This document shows, piece by piece, positions 24,537 through 32,169 of a DNA stretch of 64,000 bases (within the stretch, counting starts at the first letter, position 1; the number at the start of each line of letters is the position of its first letter). Source of the stretch: DASUHT01 sp038230835 (GTDB lineage Bacteria; Actinomycetota; Thermoleophilia; Gaiellales; JAICJC01); contig JBBRMM010000007.1 of NCBI GenBank assembly GCA_038230835.1, positions 1 through 64,000 of the forward strand. The letters run 5' to 3'. Below the pieces are notes generated by a model. It saw only the letters and a list, made by a program, of their open reading frames with translations, was not told where the DNA came from and did not search any database. Position numbers and translations under genes: made by a program.

Positions 24537-25763
24537 TCAGACCACGGCGTCGGCGGCCATCGCCACGAACAGGAGCGCCAGGTAGAGCAGCGAGAAGTGG
24601 AACAGCACCTTGGCCTCGCGCGGCGTTGCGCGGCGCCGTAGGGACACCGCCAGCCACATGAAGTACCCGCCGAGGGCGACCGCCACGGCGGCGTACAACC
24701 AGCCGAACATGCCGGTCGCGACCGGCACCAGGGTGACCGCGACCATGAGCACCGTGTAGCGCACGATCTGCCGGGCCGTCTCGGCGTCTCCGCGCACGAC
24801 CGGGAGCATCGGGATGCCGGCCGCCTGATAGTCCCGCTTGATCAGCAAGGCGAGCGCCCAGAAGTGCGGCGGCGTCCACACGAACACGATCAGGAACAGC
24901 ATCAGCGCCGCGAGCGTCAGGTTCCCACTCACCGCGGCATAGCCGACCAATGGGGGCACCGCCCCGGCCGCGCCGCCGATCACGATGTTCTGGTCGGTGC
25001 GGCGCTTCAGGTAGCCGGTGTAGACCAGCACGTAGAAGAGGTTGCCGACCAGCGCCAGCACCGCCGTCAGCAGATTGGTCGTGCATGCGAGCAGGACGAA
25101 CGAGAGCGCCGACAGGGCGAGTCCGAACTCGAGCGCCCGCGCCGGCGCGATCCGATTGGCGGCCACCGGCCGGGAGTCGGTGCGGCTCATGTGCACGTCG
25201 ATGTCGCGGTCCATGTAGTGGTTGAGGGCGCTCGCGCCCCCACAGGCGAGTGCGAGACCGGCCATGGTGGCCGCGAACACGCCCGCTCCCGGGACGCCTC
25301 GAGCGGCGACGAACATGCCGCAGGCGGCCGTCAGCAGGAGCAGCGTCATGATCCGCGGCTTGGTCAGGATGATGTAGTCGCGCCAGTTGGCCCGAGCCAG
25401 GCTGCCGGTCTCGCGCGTGCGTGCGGCCACCACCAGGGTCGCCGCCAGCGCGAGCGCTGCGGTGGCAACGTGGGCGCCGTGCAGCAGTCGCCCCGGCGAG
25501 CTGAGGGCGATCACGCCGCCGAGCGCGACCTGGCCCAGCATGAGCCCGATCGCGATCGCCACCGGCCGGCGCAGACGCGGGTGCGCGAGCCAGCCCGCGA
25601 CCGCGATCGCCACCAGCGGGGCGAGCGCGACAAGCGTCAGCAGGTCATGGAATCGGCCGAGTCCGAGCGACGCGGCGGCGATCACCAGCGCGGTGGCGGC
25701 AGCCGCGAGCAGTGCCGAGAGCCGAAGCCAGGGCCCTGGGCCGACGAGCGGCTCAGCCACCAC
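24537..25763 (-). CDS. ctaB: Heme O synthase (CtaB) with N-terminal half-CtaA domain
   Basis: A 408-residue protein. Residues about 125-408 are a complete UbiA-type protoheme IX farnesyltransferase: 'RDYIILTKPRIM', the first Asp-rich motif 'NHYMDRDIDVHMSRTDSRP', the second 'LLIKRDYQAAGIPMLP' and nine membrane helices. It makes heme O for the oxidase. The first about 120 residues are extra: four membrane segments with 'RFHDLLTL' and 'GQVALGGVIAL..GRLLHGAHV', which read like one half of heme A synthase (CtaA/COX15), including two candidate heme-ligand histidines. The start GTG 25763 follows AAGGAG by 7 bases and overlaps the sco gene. Whether the half domain works is unknown. Confidence 0.88.
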   Translation of the reverse strand: MVAEPLVGPGPWLRLSALLAAAATALVIAAASLGLGRFHDLLTLVALAPLVAIAVAGWLAHPRLRRPVAIAIGLMLGQVALGGVIALSSPGRLLHGAHVATAALALAATLVVAARTRETGSLARANWRDYIILTKPRIMTLLLLTAACGMFVAARGVPGAGVFAATMAGLALACGGASALNHYMDRDIDVHMSRTDSRPVAANRIAPARALEFGLALSALSFVLLACTTNLLTAVLALVGNLFYVLVYTGYLKRRTDQNIVIGGAAGAVPPLVGYAAVSGNLTLAALMLFLIVFVWTPPHFWALALLIKRDYQAAGIPMLPVVRGDAETARQIVRYTVLMVAVTLVPVATGMFGWLYAAVAVALGGYFMWLAVSLRRRATPREAKVLFHFSLLYLALLFVAMAADAVV

Positions 25764-26400
25764 CGGTTGACTCCTTCGCCAATGCACGCACGTCCGCGGT
25801 CACGCTGGCCGGACCGAACGGCGGCTCATAGATGGCGCGCTCGTCGCCGTGCACGTCGATCACGTAGACCGCCTCGCCGTGCGCTATGTCGTTGGTGGTC
25901 GGAATCACCTGAATACCGTACCGTTTCCAGACGGCCGCCAGCGCTCGGTGCGTCCCCCCTGCCCAGTGCCACCCGGCCGGCCATCCGTAGCGGCGGGCGG
26001 CCGTCGCCACGCTCGCGTGAGTGTCGCCCGCAGGGTTCACGCTGACCGCCAGCAGCACCGGGTGCGCGCCCACGGCCGCGCTCTGGCGTTCCACCGCGGC
26101 GAGCTCGTGCCCCACCACCGGGCACAGGTTCTTGCAGTGTGAGTCGAGGAAGGTGAGCAGCACGACCTGTCCGCGCAGGGACGCGACCGATACCGAGCCG
26201 GAGCCACTCAGGTCGTGCAGGGTGAACGGCGGTGCCGGTCGCTGGCCGGGCCCGAACGTCAGGCCGGTGCCGTTGAACGGCGCCGCTGGAACCGTGGAGG
26301 AGTGCCGCCACAGCGCCAAGCCTGCGCCCAGCGCGACCGCCAGGGATACCACGACGATCGCCGCCGGAACCTGACGCCGGATGAGAGCGGTCGAGATCAC
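25753..26400 (-). CDS. SCO1/SenC-type copper chaperone
   Basis: A 215-residue thioredoxin-fold protein anchored by one N-terminal membrane helix (about 11-31). The copper-binding C-x3-C is Cys89-Cys93 in 'DSHCKNLCPVV', and His174 ('DIAHGEAV') is a candidate third ligand. SCO proteins deliver copper to the CuA site of cox subunit II, encoded in the same cluster. The GTG start at 26400 overlaps the stop of the 38-codon gene upstream (GTGA), which fixes the start; longer upstream frame sequence is non-coding in character. Confidence 0.88.
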   Translation of the reverse strand: MISTALIRRQVPAAIVVVSLAVALGAGLALWRHSSTVPAAPFNGTGLTFGPGQRPAPPFTLHDLSGSGSVSVASLRGQVVLLTFLDSHCKNLCPVVGHELAAVERQSAAVGAHPVLLAVSVNPAGDTHASVATAARRYGWPAGWHWAGGTHRALAAVWKRYGIQVIPTTNDIAHGEAVYVIDVHGDERAIYEPPFGPASVTADVRALAKESTGGG

Positions 26401-26513
26401 TTCACCCAGGATCGGAAGCGGTACAGCCAGAGCAGCACAAGGATCAGCAGGCCGACCGGAAGGGCGAGCGTGAGCCACCCACCCGCAGAGACGTCGTTGA
26501 CCGTGGCCAGCAT
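26397..26513 (-). CDS. 38-residue single-helix membrane protein in the cox cluster
   Basis: A very short gene from ATG 26513 to TGA 26397-26399. An AAGGGGG ribosome site ends 8 bases before it. Residues 14-33 ('LTLALPVGLLILVLLWLYRF') form one membrane helix, followed by a basic end (RSWVK), so the C-terminus should face the cytoplasm. It starts two bases after the ctaG stop and its own stop overlaps the sco start codon (GTGA). Coupling on both sides is strong evidence that it is translated. It may be an oxidase assembly factor or a minor subunit; no family is recognised. Confidence 0.7.
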   Translation of the reverse strand: MLATVNDVSAGGWLTLALPVGLLILVLLWLYRFRSWVK

Positions 26514-26515
26514 TT

Positions 26516-27385
26516 TCAAACCCCCTTCTGCTCCAGTCGCGGCGCCGAGAATCGACGGCGGCGCGGCGCCCCCGGTCCTCGGTCATCGGCCAGGAGCCGG
26601 TAGATGAACACGAACACCGCGATGCTGAGGGGAAGCGACCCCGGCACCAGCATCATACCCGCGGCGAGCTGCTGGTCGGTGAGCGCGGAGATGCCCCCTG
26701 GCCGGCTCGGGAGGCTGGCGTAGGCCGAGTAGAGCGGGGACGGCCAGTAGACGAAGACCAGCGCCAGCACCCAGCTGGAGAAGATCGTTGCGAAGGCCAG
26801 AGCCCCGCGGCCGATGTCGCCCAGGCGGGCATGCAGCGGCGGCGAGTCGGCGAGTTGCGCCCACAGCAGCACCCCGGAGGCCAGGAACAGGAAGTGCTCG
26901 GTGTCATGCACCAGCTGGCTGCGCAAGGTCAGGTCGTACAGATACGGCGCGTGCCACACCCACATGACCACGTTGAAGCCCACGAAGGCGGGTACCGGGC
27001 GCGTGAACGCCCGAAACGGCGCGAACCACCCGCTGGAGGTCGTGAAGCGGGCGACCCGCCGCCGCACGCGCAGCGGGAACGGCCGCCAGAGCGCCATCCA
27101 CGGTGCCGACAGCACGAGCAGCGGAGCCGCCACCATCATCAGCAGCAGGTGCTGCGTCATGTGCACCCAGAACAGCTTTTCGGCCAGCGTATCCACCGGG
27201 GACGCCAGGGCGATCACGACCACCACCAGCGCGGCGCCGAACATGGCCGCGCGCTCGTGGCGCGTGCGCCGAGCGGCGGCGCTGAGCCCGCCGACGGGTC
27301 GCGGCCCGCGGCGGGTGCCGATGGCGTACAGCCCGGCGGCGACCAGCGTGGACACCAAGGGGACGCCAAGCTGCAGTCCCAGCAC
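26516..27385 (-). CDS. ctaG: Cytochrome c oxidase assembly factor CtaG (caa3 type)
   Basis: A 289-residue membrane protein with about seven helices. The family hallmarks are present: 'SPVDTLAEKLFWVHMTQHLLLMMVAAPLL' (split by reading: His in 'VHMTQHLLL'), 'MWVWHAPYLYDLTL', 'VHDTEHFLFLASGVLLW' and a 'DQQLAAGMML' segment. Bacillus-type CtaG is needed for active caa3 oxidase, probably in copper handling; the histidines fit that. The start chosen is GTG 27385 with AGGTGAG upstream. It lies 11 bases after coxC and two bases before the small membrane gene. Confidence 0.9.
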   Translation of the reverse strand: MLGLQLGVPLVSTLVAAGLYAIGTRRGPRPVGGLSAAARRTRHERAAMFGAALVVVVIALASPVDTLAEKLFWVHMTQHLLLMMVAAPLLVLSAPWMALWRPFPLRVRRRVARFTTSSGWFAPFRAFTRPVPAFVGFNVVMWVWHAPYLYDLTLRSQLVHDTEHFLFLASGVLLWAQLADSPPLHARLGDIGRGALAFATIFSSWVLALVFVYWPSPLYSAYASLPSRPGGISALTDQQLAAGMMLVPGSLPLSIAVFVFIYRLLADDRGPGAPRRRRFSAPRLEQKGV

Positions 27386-27396
27386 GCCTAGCTCAC

Positions 27397-27966
27397 CTAG
27401 CTCACGAGGTAGATGAGAACGAAGGCGATCACCATGACCGCCGTGAGGAAATTCAGGAAGGCGGAGACCGACTCGGCCTCGGCGGTCGCGACCGCCGCAT
27501 CGCCCCGGGACGCCGCAACGGCGGTCGTCTCCGACCAGTACAGAGCACCCAGCAGATGCACGAAGTAGACCGCCGTGAAGCCGACGAACACGCTGCCGAA
27601 GGCGCCGGAGACGCTGGGCGAGTAGCCCGGGTCGAACGTCTGGATTCCCTGCACCACCGCGGCCACGAGCACTGCTCCGACCGCCGCCCATGCTGGTGCC
27701 GTGGAGCGGCCGCCTGACCGGGCCGAGCGGGTCGCCGCCATCGACGCGCCGGTGGCGACCACCATCGCGACCACGGTCACCGCGCCGAGGGCGGTGGTCG
27801 GGTTGACGCCCGCCGGATGCCACATGCCGTGGGAGTTCAGTGCTCGCAGGTACACGTAGGCGAACAGGAACGCCAGGAACACGAAGGCGTCCGCGGCCAG
27901 GAACAACTTCGTTCCAATCTGGAGGTTCCGGGTGCCGAGCTCGACGGGTTCGCTGTCGTACGCCAT
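27397..27966 (-). CDS. coxC: Cytochrome c oxidase subunit III
   Basis: A 189-residue protein with five membrane helices. It has the short subunit III form, lacking the first two helices of the seven-helix type. 'GTKLFLAADAFVFLAFLFAYVYLR' and 'VHLLGALYWSE' are the family motifs, with the acidic and His residues that bind lipids. It starts at ATG 27966, two bases after the coxA stop. It completes the core oxidase with CoxA and CoxB; all lie on one transcript. Confidence 0.88.
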   Translation of the reverse strand: MAYDSEPVELGTRNLQIGTKLFLAADAFVFLAFLFAYVYLRALNSHGMWHPAGVNPTTALGAVTVVAMVVATGASMAATRSARSGGRSTAPAWAAVGAVLVAAVVQGIQTFDPGYSPSVSGAFGSVFVGFTAVYFVHLLGALYWSETTAVAASRGDAAVATAEAESVSAFLNFLTAVMVIAFVLIYLVS

Positions 27967-27968
27967 GG

Positions 27969-29852
27969 TCAGTCTCCCGCCGTCATCGGCTCGGCGGTGT
28001 GGAAGGCCACGATCGGCACCGCGTTGGGGTTGCCGTACTCGTATGGGCCCGACTGGATGGTCGGGATGTTGTCGAAGTTGTGCACCGGCACCGGTGTCGG
28101 GAGCTGCCACTCGAGGCTCCGCGAGTCCCACGGGTTCTGTGCCGCAGGCTTGCGGGTCACGGCCAGCGACCAGACGAAGTTGGCCAGGAAGACCAGCATC
28201 GAGGCGAACAGGCAGTAGGCCGAGATCGACACCCAGTCGTTGAGGAACTGCAGGTGCGGCGCGTAGGTCGAGACGCGGCGCGGCATATCCAGCATGCCGA
28301 GCGCGAAGAGCGGCAGGAACGTCGAGTTGAAGGAGATGAACATCGTCCAGAAGTGGATCTTCCCCAGTGTCTCGTTCAGTTCCACTCCGGTCATCTTCGG
28401 GAACCAGTAGTAGAGGCCGGCCAGGAAGGCAAAGACGAGGCCGCCCATGATCGTGTAGTGGAAGTGGGCCATCACGAAGTAGCTGCCGTGCAGGGAGACG
28501 TCGCTCGGCACATCCGACAGGAACACGCCCGAGATGCCACCGATCAGGAAGTTGAAGAAGAACGCGAGCGCGAACAGCATGGGCACGGTGAACCGGATCT
28601 TGGCCCGCCACAACGTGCCCATCGCCGCGAGGAAGATGAACCCGGTCGGCACCGAGATCAGCTCGGTCGTGAACATGTAGAAGGGGCGCAGGGTGGCGTT
28701 GATGCCGCTCACGAACAGGTGGTGCTGCCACACCATGAACGAGAGCAGCGTCACGCCGACGGAGCCACTAACCGCGATCCGGTATCCCCAGAGCGGCTTG
28801 CGGGCGAACACCGGCAGGATCTCGAGCACGAGCCCGAAGCCCGGCAGGGCGAGGATGTACACCTCGGGGTGCCCGAAGAACCAGAACAGGTTCTCGTACA
28901 GGAACGGGCTGCCGCCGCCGGCGGGAAGGAAGAAGGACGTGCTGGCCGTGCGGTCGAGCACCTCCATGAACAGCGCGATCAACAGCACCGGCGGCCCGAG
29001 CAGCATCAGCACGGAGGTCGTCATCATGCCCCACACGAAGATCGGCAGCCGCCCCCAGGTCAGCCCGGGCGCGCGCATCGAGATGATCGTCGCCATCATG
29101 TTGACCGCGTTCAGGATCATCGCCGAGCCGGTCAGAAAGAACGCGAAGACGTACGCATCCATGCCCGCGTTGGCCTGGATCGCCAGCGGTGGGTAGCCGG
29201 TCCACCCGGTCGGGAAACCTCCATAGGACATCGCTGTCAGGAGGATGAACCCGCCGAAGATCAGGATCCAGAACGAGAGCGCCTCGAGCCGCGGGAAGGC
29301 CATCCGCCGGGCGCCGATCATGAGCGGCACGAAGTAATGCCCGAACGGGCCGAGGATGATGCTCGACACCATCATGATCATCATCGTGCTGTGCATGCCG
29401 ACGATGGTCAGATACTGGCCGGGCGAGAACACCGGCGGGTTGGGCCGCAGCAGTTCGGTCCGGATCAGCATGGCGTTCAGACCGCCGATGAAGAAGAAGA
29501 AGGCGATCCCGATCAGGTACTGGAGGCCGATCACCTTGTGGTCGGTGCTCATCCCCAGGTACTTGGCCGCACCACGCTTCGACTTGACCGCCAGAGCCGG
29601 GCGCTGACCGACGATGCGCCGCAGCGGGTAGTCGAGAAAGCCGAGCCCGCCGAGGAACCCGGTGGTGGACAGTAGGTAGGCCAGTAGGATGCCGATGTCG
29701 TTCTGGCCGGTGTCGGCGAACCACGTGAACCGGTCCGCCATCTGGTGTCCGATCCAGATGCCGATGCCGTAGCCGACGACGGCGCCGACGATTCCGGTCA
29801 GTACGCTGTAGCCGCGGAAGCCGGAACGGTTTGAGACGACGATCTCGGTCAT
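27969..29852 (-). CDS. coxA: Cytochrome c oxidase subunit I with N-terminal extension
   Basis: A 627-residue heme-copper oxidase core. Ligands are complete: His154 (low-spin heme), His328-Pro-Glu330-Val-Tyr332 (CuB with the His-Tyr crosslink, A1-type Glu), His377/His378 (CuB), His463 (high-spin heme) and His465 (low-spin heme). It couples oxygen reduction to proton pumping. Before the usual first helix ('DHKVIGLQYLIG', 104 on) there are about 100 extra residues with two further membrane helices (about 17-36 and 52-73). The start is ATG 29852, 16 bases after coxB, behind AGGAG. Confidence 0.96.
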   Translation of the reverse strand: MTEIVVSNRSGFRGYSVLTGIVGAVVGYGIGIWIGHQMADRFTWFADTGQNDIGILLAYLLSTTGFLGGLGFLDYPLRRIVGQRPALAVKSKRGAAKYLGMSTDHKVIGLQYLIGIAFFFFIGGLNAMLIRTELLRPNPPVFSPGQYLTIVGMHSTMMIMMVSSIILGPFGHYFVPLMIGARRMAFPRLEALSFWILIFGGFILLTAMSYGGFPTGWTGYPPLAIQANAGMDAYVFAFFLTGSAMILNAVNMMATIISMRAPGLTWGRLPIFVWGMMTTSVLMLLGPPVLLIALFMEVLDRTASTSFFLPAGGGSPFLYENLFWFFGHPEVYILALPGFGLVLEILPVFARKPLWGYRIAVSGSVGVTLLSFMVWQHHLFVSGINATLRPFYMFTTELISVPTGFIFLAAMGTLWRAKIRFTVPMLFALAFFFNFLIGGISGVFLSDVPSDVSLHGSYFVMAHFHYTIMGGLVFAFLAGLYYWFPKMTGVELNETLGKIHFWTMFISFNSTFLPLFALGMLDMPRRVSTYAPHLQFLNDWVSISAYCLFASMLVFLANFVWSLAVTRKPAAQNPWDSRSLEWQLPTPVPVHNFDNIPTIQSGPYEYGNPNAVPIVAFHTAEPMTAGD

Positions 29853-29868
29853 GGGCGTGCGCTCCTGG

Positions 29869-30711
29869 TCATCCGGCCCGTCCGTTCGGATCGGGGTAGT
29901 ACACGGGGCGGCGGCCCGGCAGTGGTACCGGCGTCGACTGGCGGGCGATCCAGGCTGCGAAGCCGGCCTGGCTGAGCACCGAGCCCTTGGAAGCCATGTT
30001 TCCGTGCCAGACGCCGCACAGCTCCGCGCACCGGATGTCGAACGTTCCGGTGTGGTCCACGGTGACGCCGGCGACGTTGTCGGCTCCCGGAACGGCATCG
30101 GCCTTGACCCCGATCTGGTAGGCCCAGAACGAGTGCATGACGTCCAGCGAGGTGACGTGGAAGATCACCGGTCTGTCGACCGGGATCACCAGCCGGACGG
30201 TCTCGATGTCGCCGTACTGCGGGTAGCGGTACGTGAACGCCCACTGCTGGCCGATCACCTGGACCTGGAGGGCGTTGGCGGGCGCCGTCACGATCGGGCT
30301 CGACCCCTGGCCGCCGCCGACGCCCGCGATGCCCTTGTCGGCCGCCAGCAGCTCGAAGGTACCGTAGATCGCGAGCGCCAGCACGATCACGATGCTGCCC
30401 CCGACCCACATCTGCGAGAGCTGTCGGTCGCCCTTCACGTACGGGCCATCGCCGGTGTCGCCTTCCTTCGCCCGGAACGTGGCGATCGCGTACACGAAGA
30501 AGGTGATCACGCCGATGAAGATCGGTGTCATCACGACAGCCAGCACCGTGTTGGTCTGGGTCTGCTCGGCGGCTTGGTCGCTGACGTTGCCGGGTGGCAT
30601 GTGGGGACCGAGTCCGAAGATCACCGCGAGCACGCCGATGACCGAAAGCGCGAGCCAGGTGGTGATGATCCGCCGTCCGTGCGCCGGCGACGACCCGGCA
30701 TCATGCGACAT
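29869..30711 (-). CDS. coxB: Cytochrome c oxidase subunit II
   Basis: A 280-residue protein with two membrane helices (about 15-35 and 57-80, plus a third hydrophobic segment near 103-122) and a periplasmic cupredoxin domain. The CuA site is complete: His193, Cys228, Glu230, Cys232, His236 and Met239 ('CAELCGVWHGNM'). It accepts electrons from cytochrome c or another donor and passes them to CoxA. No fused cytochrome c domain is present. It starts within the end of the upstream CuA-like gene (11-base overlap), so the two are translationally linked. Confidence 0.95.
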   Translation of the reverse strand: MSHDAGSSPAHGRRIITTWLALSVIGVLAVIFGLGPHMPPGNVSDQAAEQTQTNTVLAVVMTPIFIGVITFFVYAIATFRAKEGDTGDGPYVKGDRQLSQMWVGGSIVIVLALAIYGTFELLAADKGIAGVGGGQGSSPIVTAPANALQVQVIGQQWAFTYRYPQYGDIETVRLVIPVDRPVIFHVTSLDVMHSFWAYQIGVKADAVPGADNVAGVTVDHTGTFDIRCAELCGVWHGNMASKGSVLSQAGFAAWIARQSTPVPLPGRRPVYYPDPNGRAG

Positions 30712-31351
30712 TCAGGTATCCGTCCATGAAGCCGACCGTCTGCATGGGGCCGCCGAAACCGTTGATGAACCCGGCGGCGCAGGGCACGAAGCACTGCCAT
30801 CGGTAGTGCCCCGGGGCGCCGGTGCGGATCGTGAAGGTGGTCGTCGTGTGAGCGGTGCCGATCGGGCACGGCGCCGCGGTGGCGCATTGGTTGGGCGCGT
30901 TGTCGCCCACTCCCAGAACGGGCACGCTGATACCCAGGTCGGGCACGGCGAAGCTGTGCGACGCCGCGTCCGGGTCGAGTGCGGAGGTCGGTTTGCCGTC
31001 CACGGTGATCCCGCCGACGACGCCGATCGGCCTCGCCCAGAGTGGGTTGCGCAGCCCGCTCTGGCCGTCGAAGTTGATGATCGTGATATGGACGAGCGAG
31101 TGTGCGGGCAGGTTGATCACTGTGCTGTGCCGCCACTCGCTGCCCTGCTTCACGTAGTACGAGACCCACGACGAGTGCGGTGAATGCCCGTACGCCGCAA
31201 CCGTCTGCAGCGTCACGTCGTTCGACGGAGCGGAGGCGGCGTCCACCGCAGGCGGGTAGTTGACCACCCATGTGGCGATGTAGTACGCAACCAGCACCGC
31301 CGTCACGGCGGTGCCGGCGAGCACGCTGGCGATTCGGGCACCCCGGGTCAT
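30701..31351 (-). CDS. Secreted CuA-like cupredoxin with incomplete copper site
   Basis: A 216-residue membrane-anchored or secreted protein (one helix at about 9-31). Its C-terminal half resembles the subunit II cupredoxin: 'SHSFAVPDLGISVPV' with His132 in the place of the first CuA His, and 'GHYRWQCFVPCAAGF' with Cys187 and Cys191. The second CuA histidine is missing (the region reads 'AGFINGFGGPM', Met203). It cannot form a standard CuA or type 1 site with the usual ligands. It is the first gene of the cox operon and overlaps coxB. It may be an electron donor, a copper carrier or an accessory subunit. Confidence 0.7.
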   Translation of the reverse strand: MTRGARIASVLAGTAVTAVLVAYYIATWVVNYPPAVDAASAPSNDVTLQTVAAYGHSPHSSWVSYYVKQGSEWRHSTVINLPAHSLVHITIINFDGQSGLRNPLWARPIGVVGGITVDGKPTSALDPDAASHSFAVPDLGISVPVLGVGDNAPNQCATAAPCPIGTAHTTTTFTIRTGAPGHYRWQCFVPCAAGFINGFGGPMQTVGFMDGYLNVA

Positions 31352-31497
31352 GTCCTCATCTCGGGCGGCAAGCTACATCGGGCCGTTGTGGGAAATCAAG
31401 GCTCCCGCACGCACTTTCATGGACCTGTCATGTTCGGCGGGTTGCGGTCTGGTTGGGTATGGGATACTGAAGTTGACCCCGGGATGGGAGGTGGCCG

Positions 31498-32169
31498 GTG
31501 CGCATCCTGATCGTCGAAGACGAGCCGCTGATCGCGCGCTTCGTGGCCCGTGGCCTGCGCTCTGAGGGCTACACGGTGGCGATCGCCACCGACGGCGAGG
31601 GCGCGGTCGAGCGGCTGGCGGGCGGCAGCTGGGACCTGGTCATCCTCGACCTGTTGCTGCCCGGCTGCGACGGATTCGAGGTGCTGCGCGAGATCTCCGG
31701 CCGGCGGCTGGACGTGCCCGTGCTCGTGCTGTCGGCGCGGCGCGAGGTGGACGCCCGCGTGCGGGCCCTCGACGCCGGGGCGTCGGACTTCCTCGCCAAG
31801 CCGTTCGCGCTCGACGAGCTGCTCGCCCGGGTGCGGGTGCAGCTCCGCCGTCCCGTCACGGTCGCCGAGGAGGTGGCCGACCCGGCTCCCGCCGGGTTCG
31901 AGCTGGATGCCCCGAACCACGAGTTGGTGATGCGCGACGGGGGGCGGCGCATGCTCTCCGATCGGGAGTTCGCGGTGCTCGAGTACCTCAGCCGCACACC
32001 CAACGAGCTGGTCTCGCGCCAGCGGCTCCTGAACGCCGTTTGGGGGTATCAGTTCGATCCCCGCTCGAACGTGGTCGACGTCTACGTCGGCCGGCTACGT
32101 CGCAAGCTCGAGCCGGGAGTGCGAATCGAGACCGTCCGCGGCGGCGGCTACCGGCTGATCCCCGGCTGA
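31498..32169 (+). CDS. OmpR/PhoB-family response regulator
   Basis: A 223-residue regulator from GTG 31498, with GGGAGG upstream. The receiver domain has Asp51 ('LVILDLLLPGCDG'), 'LSARREVDAR' and Lys in 'FLAKPFALDEL'. The C-terminal winged helix has 'LSDREFAVLEYLSRTPNELV', 'VVDVYVGRLRRKLEPG' and 'RGGGYRLIP'. It is divergent from the cox operon, so it could regulate it. The partner kinase gene points at it from the other side, and the two 3' ends overlap by 75 bases on opposite strands. Confidence 0.9.
   Translation: MRILIVEDEPLIARFVARGLRSEGYTVAIATDGEGAVERLAGGSWDLVILDLLLPGCDGFEVLREISGRRLDVPVLVLSARREVDARVRALDAGASDFLAKPFALDELLARVRVQLRRPVTVAEEVADPAPAGFELDAPNHELVMRDGGRRMLSDREFAVLEYLSRTPNELVSRQRLLNAVWGYQFDPRSNVVDVYVGRLRRKLEPGVRIETVRGGGYRLIPG

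Noticed and set aside
27840..29675. A 611-codon plus-strand frame opposite coxA and coxC
   Set aside because: It is highly charged low-complexity sequence in the antisense frame of coxA; coxA has all heme and copper ligands on the other strand.
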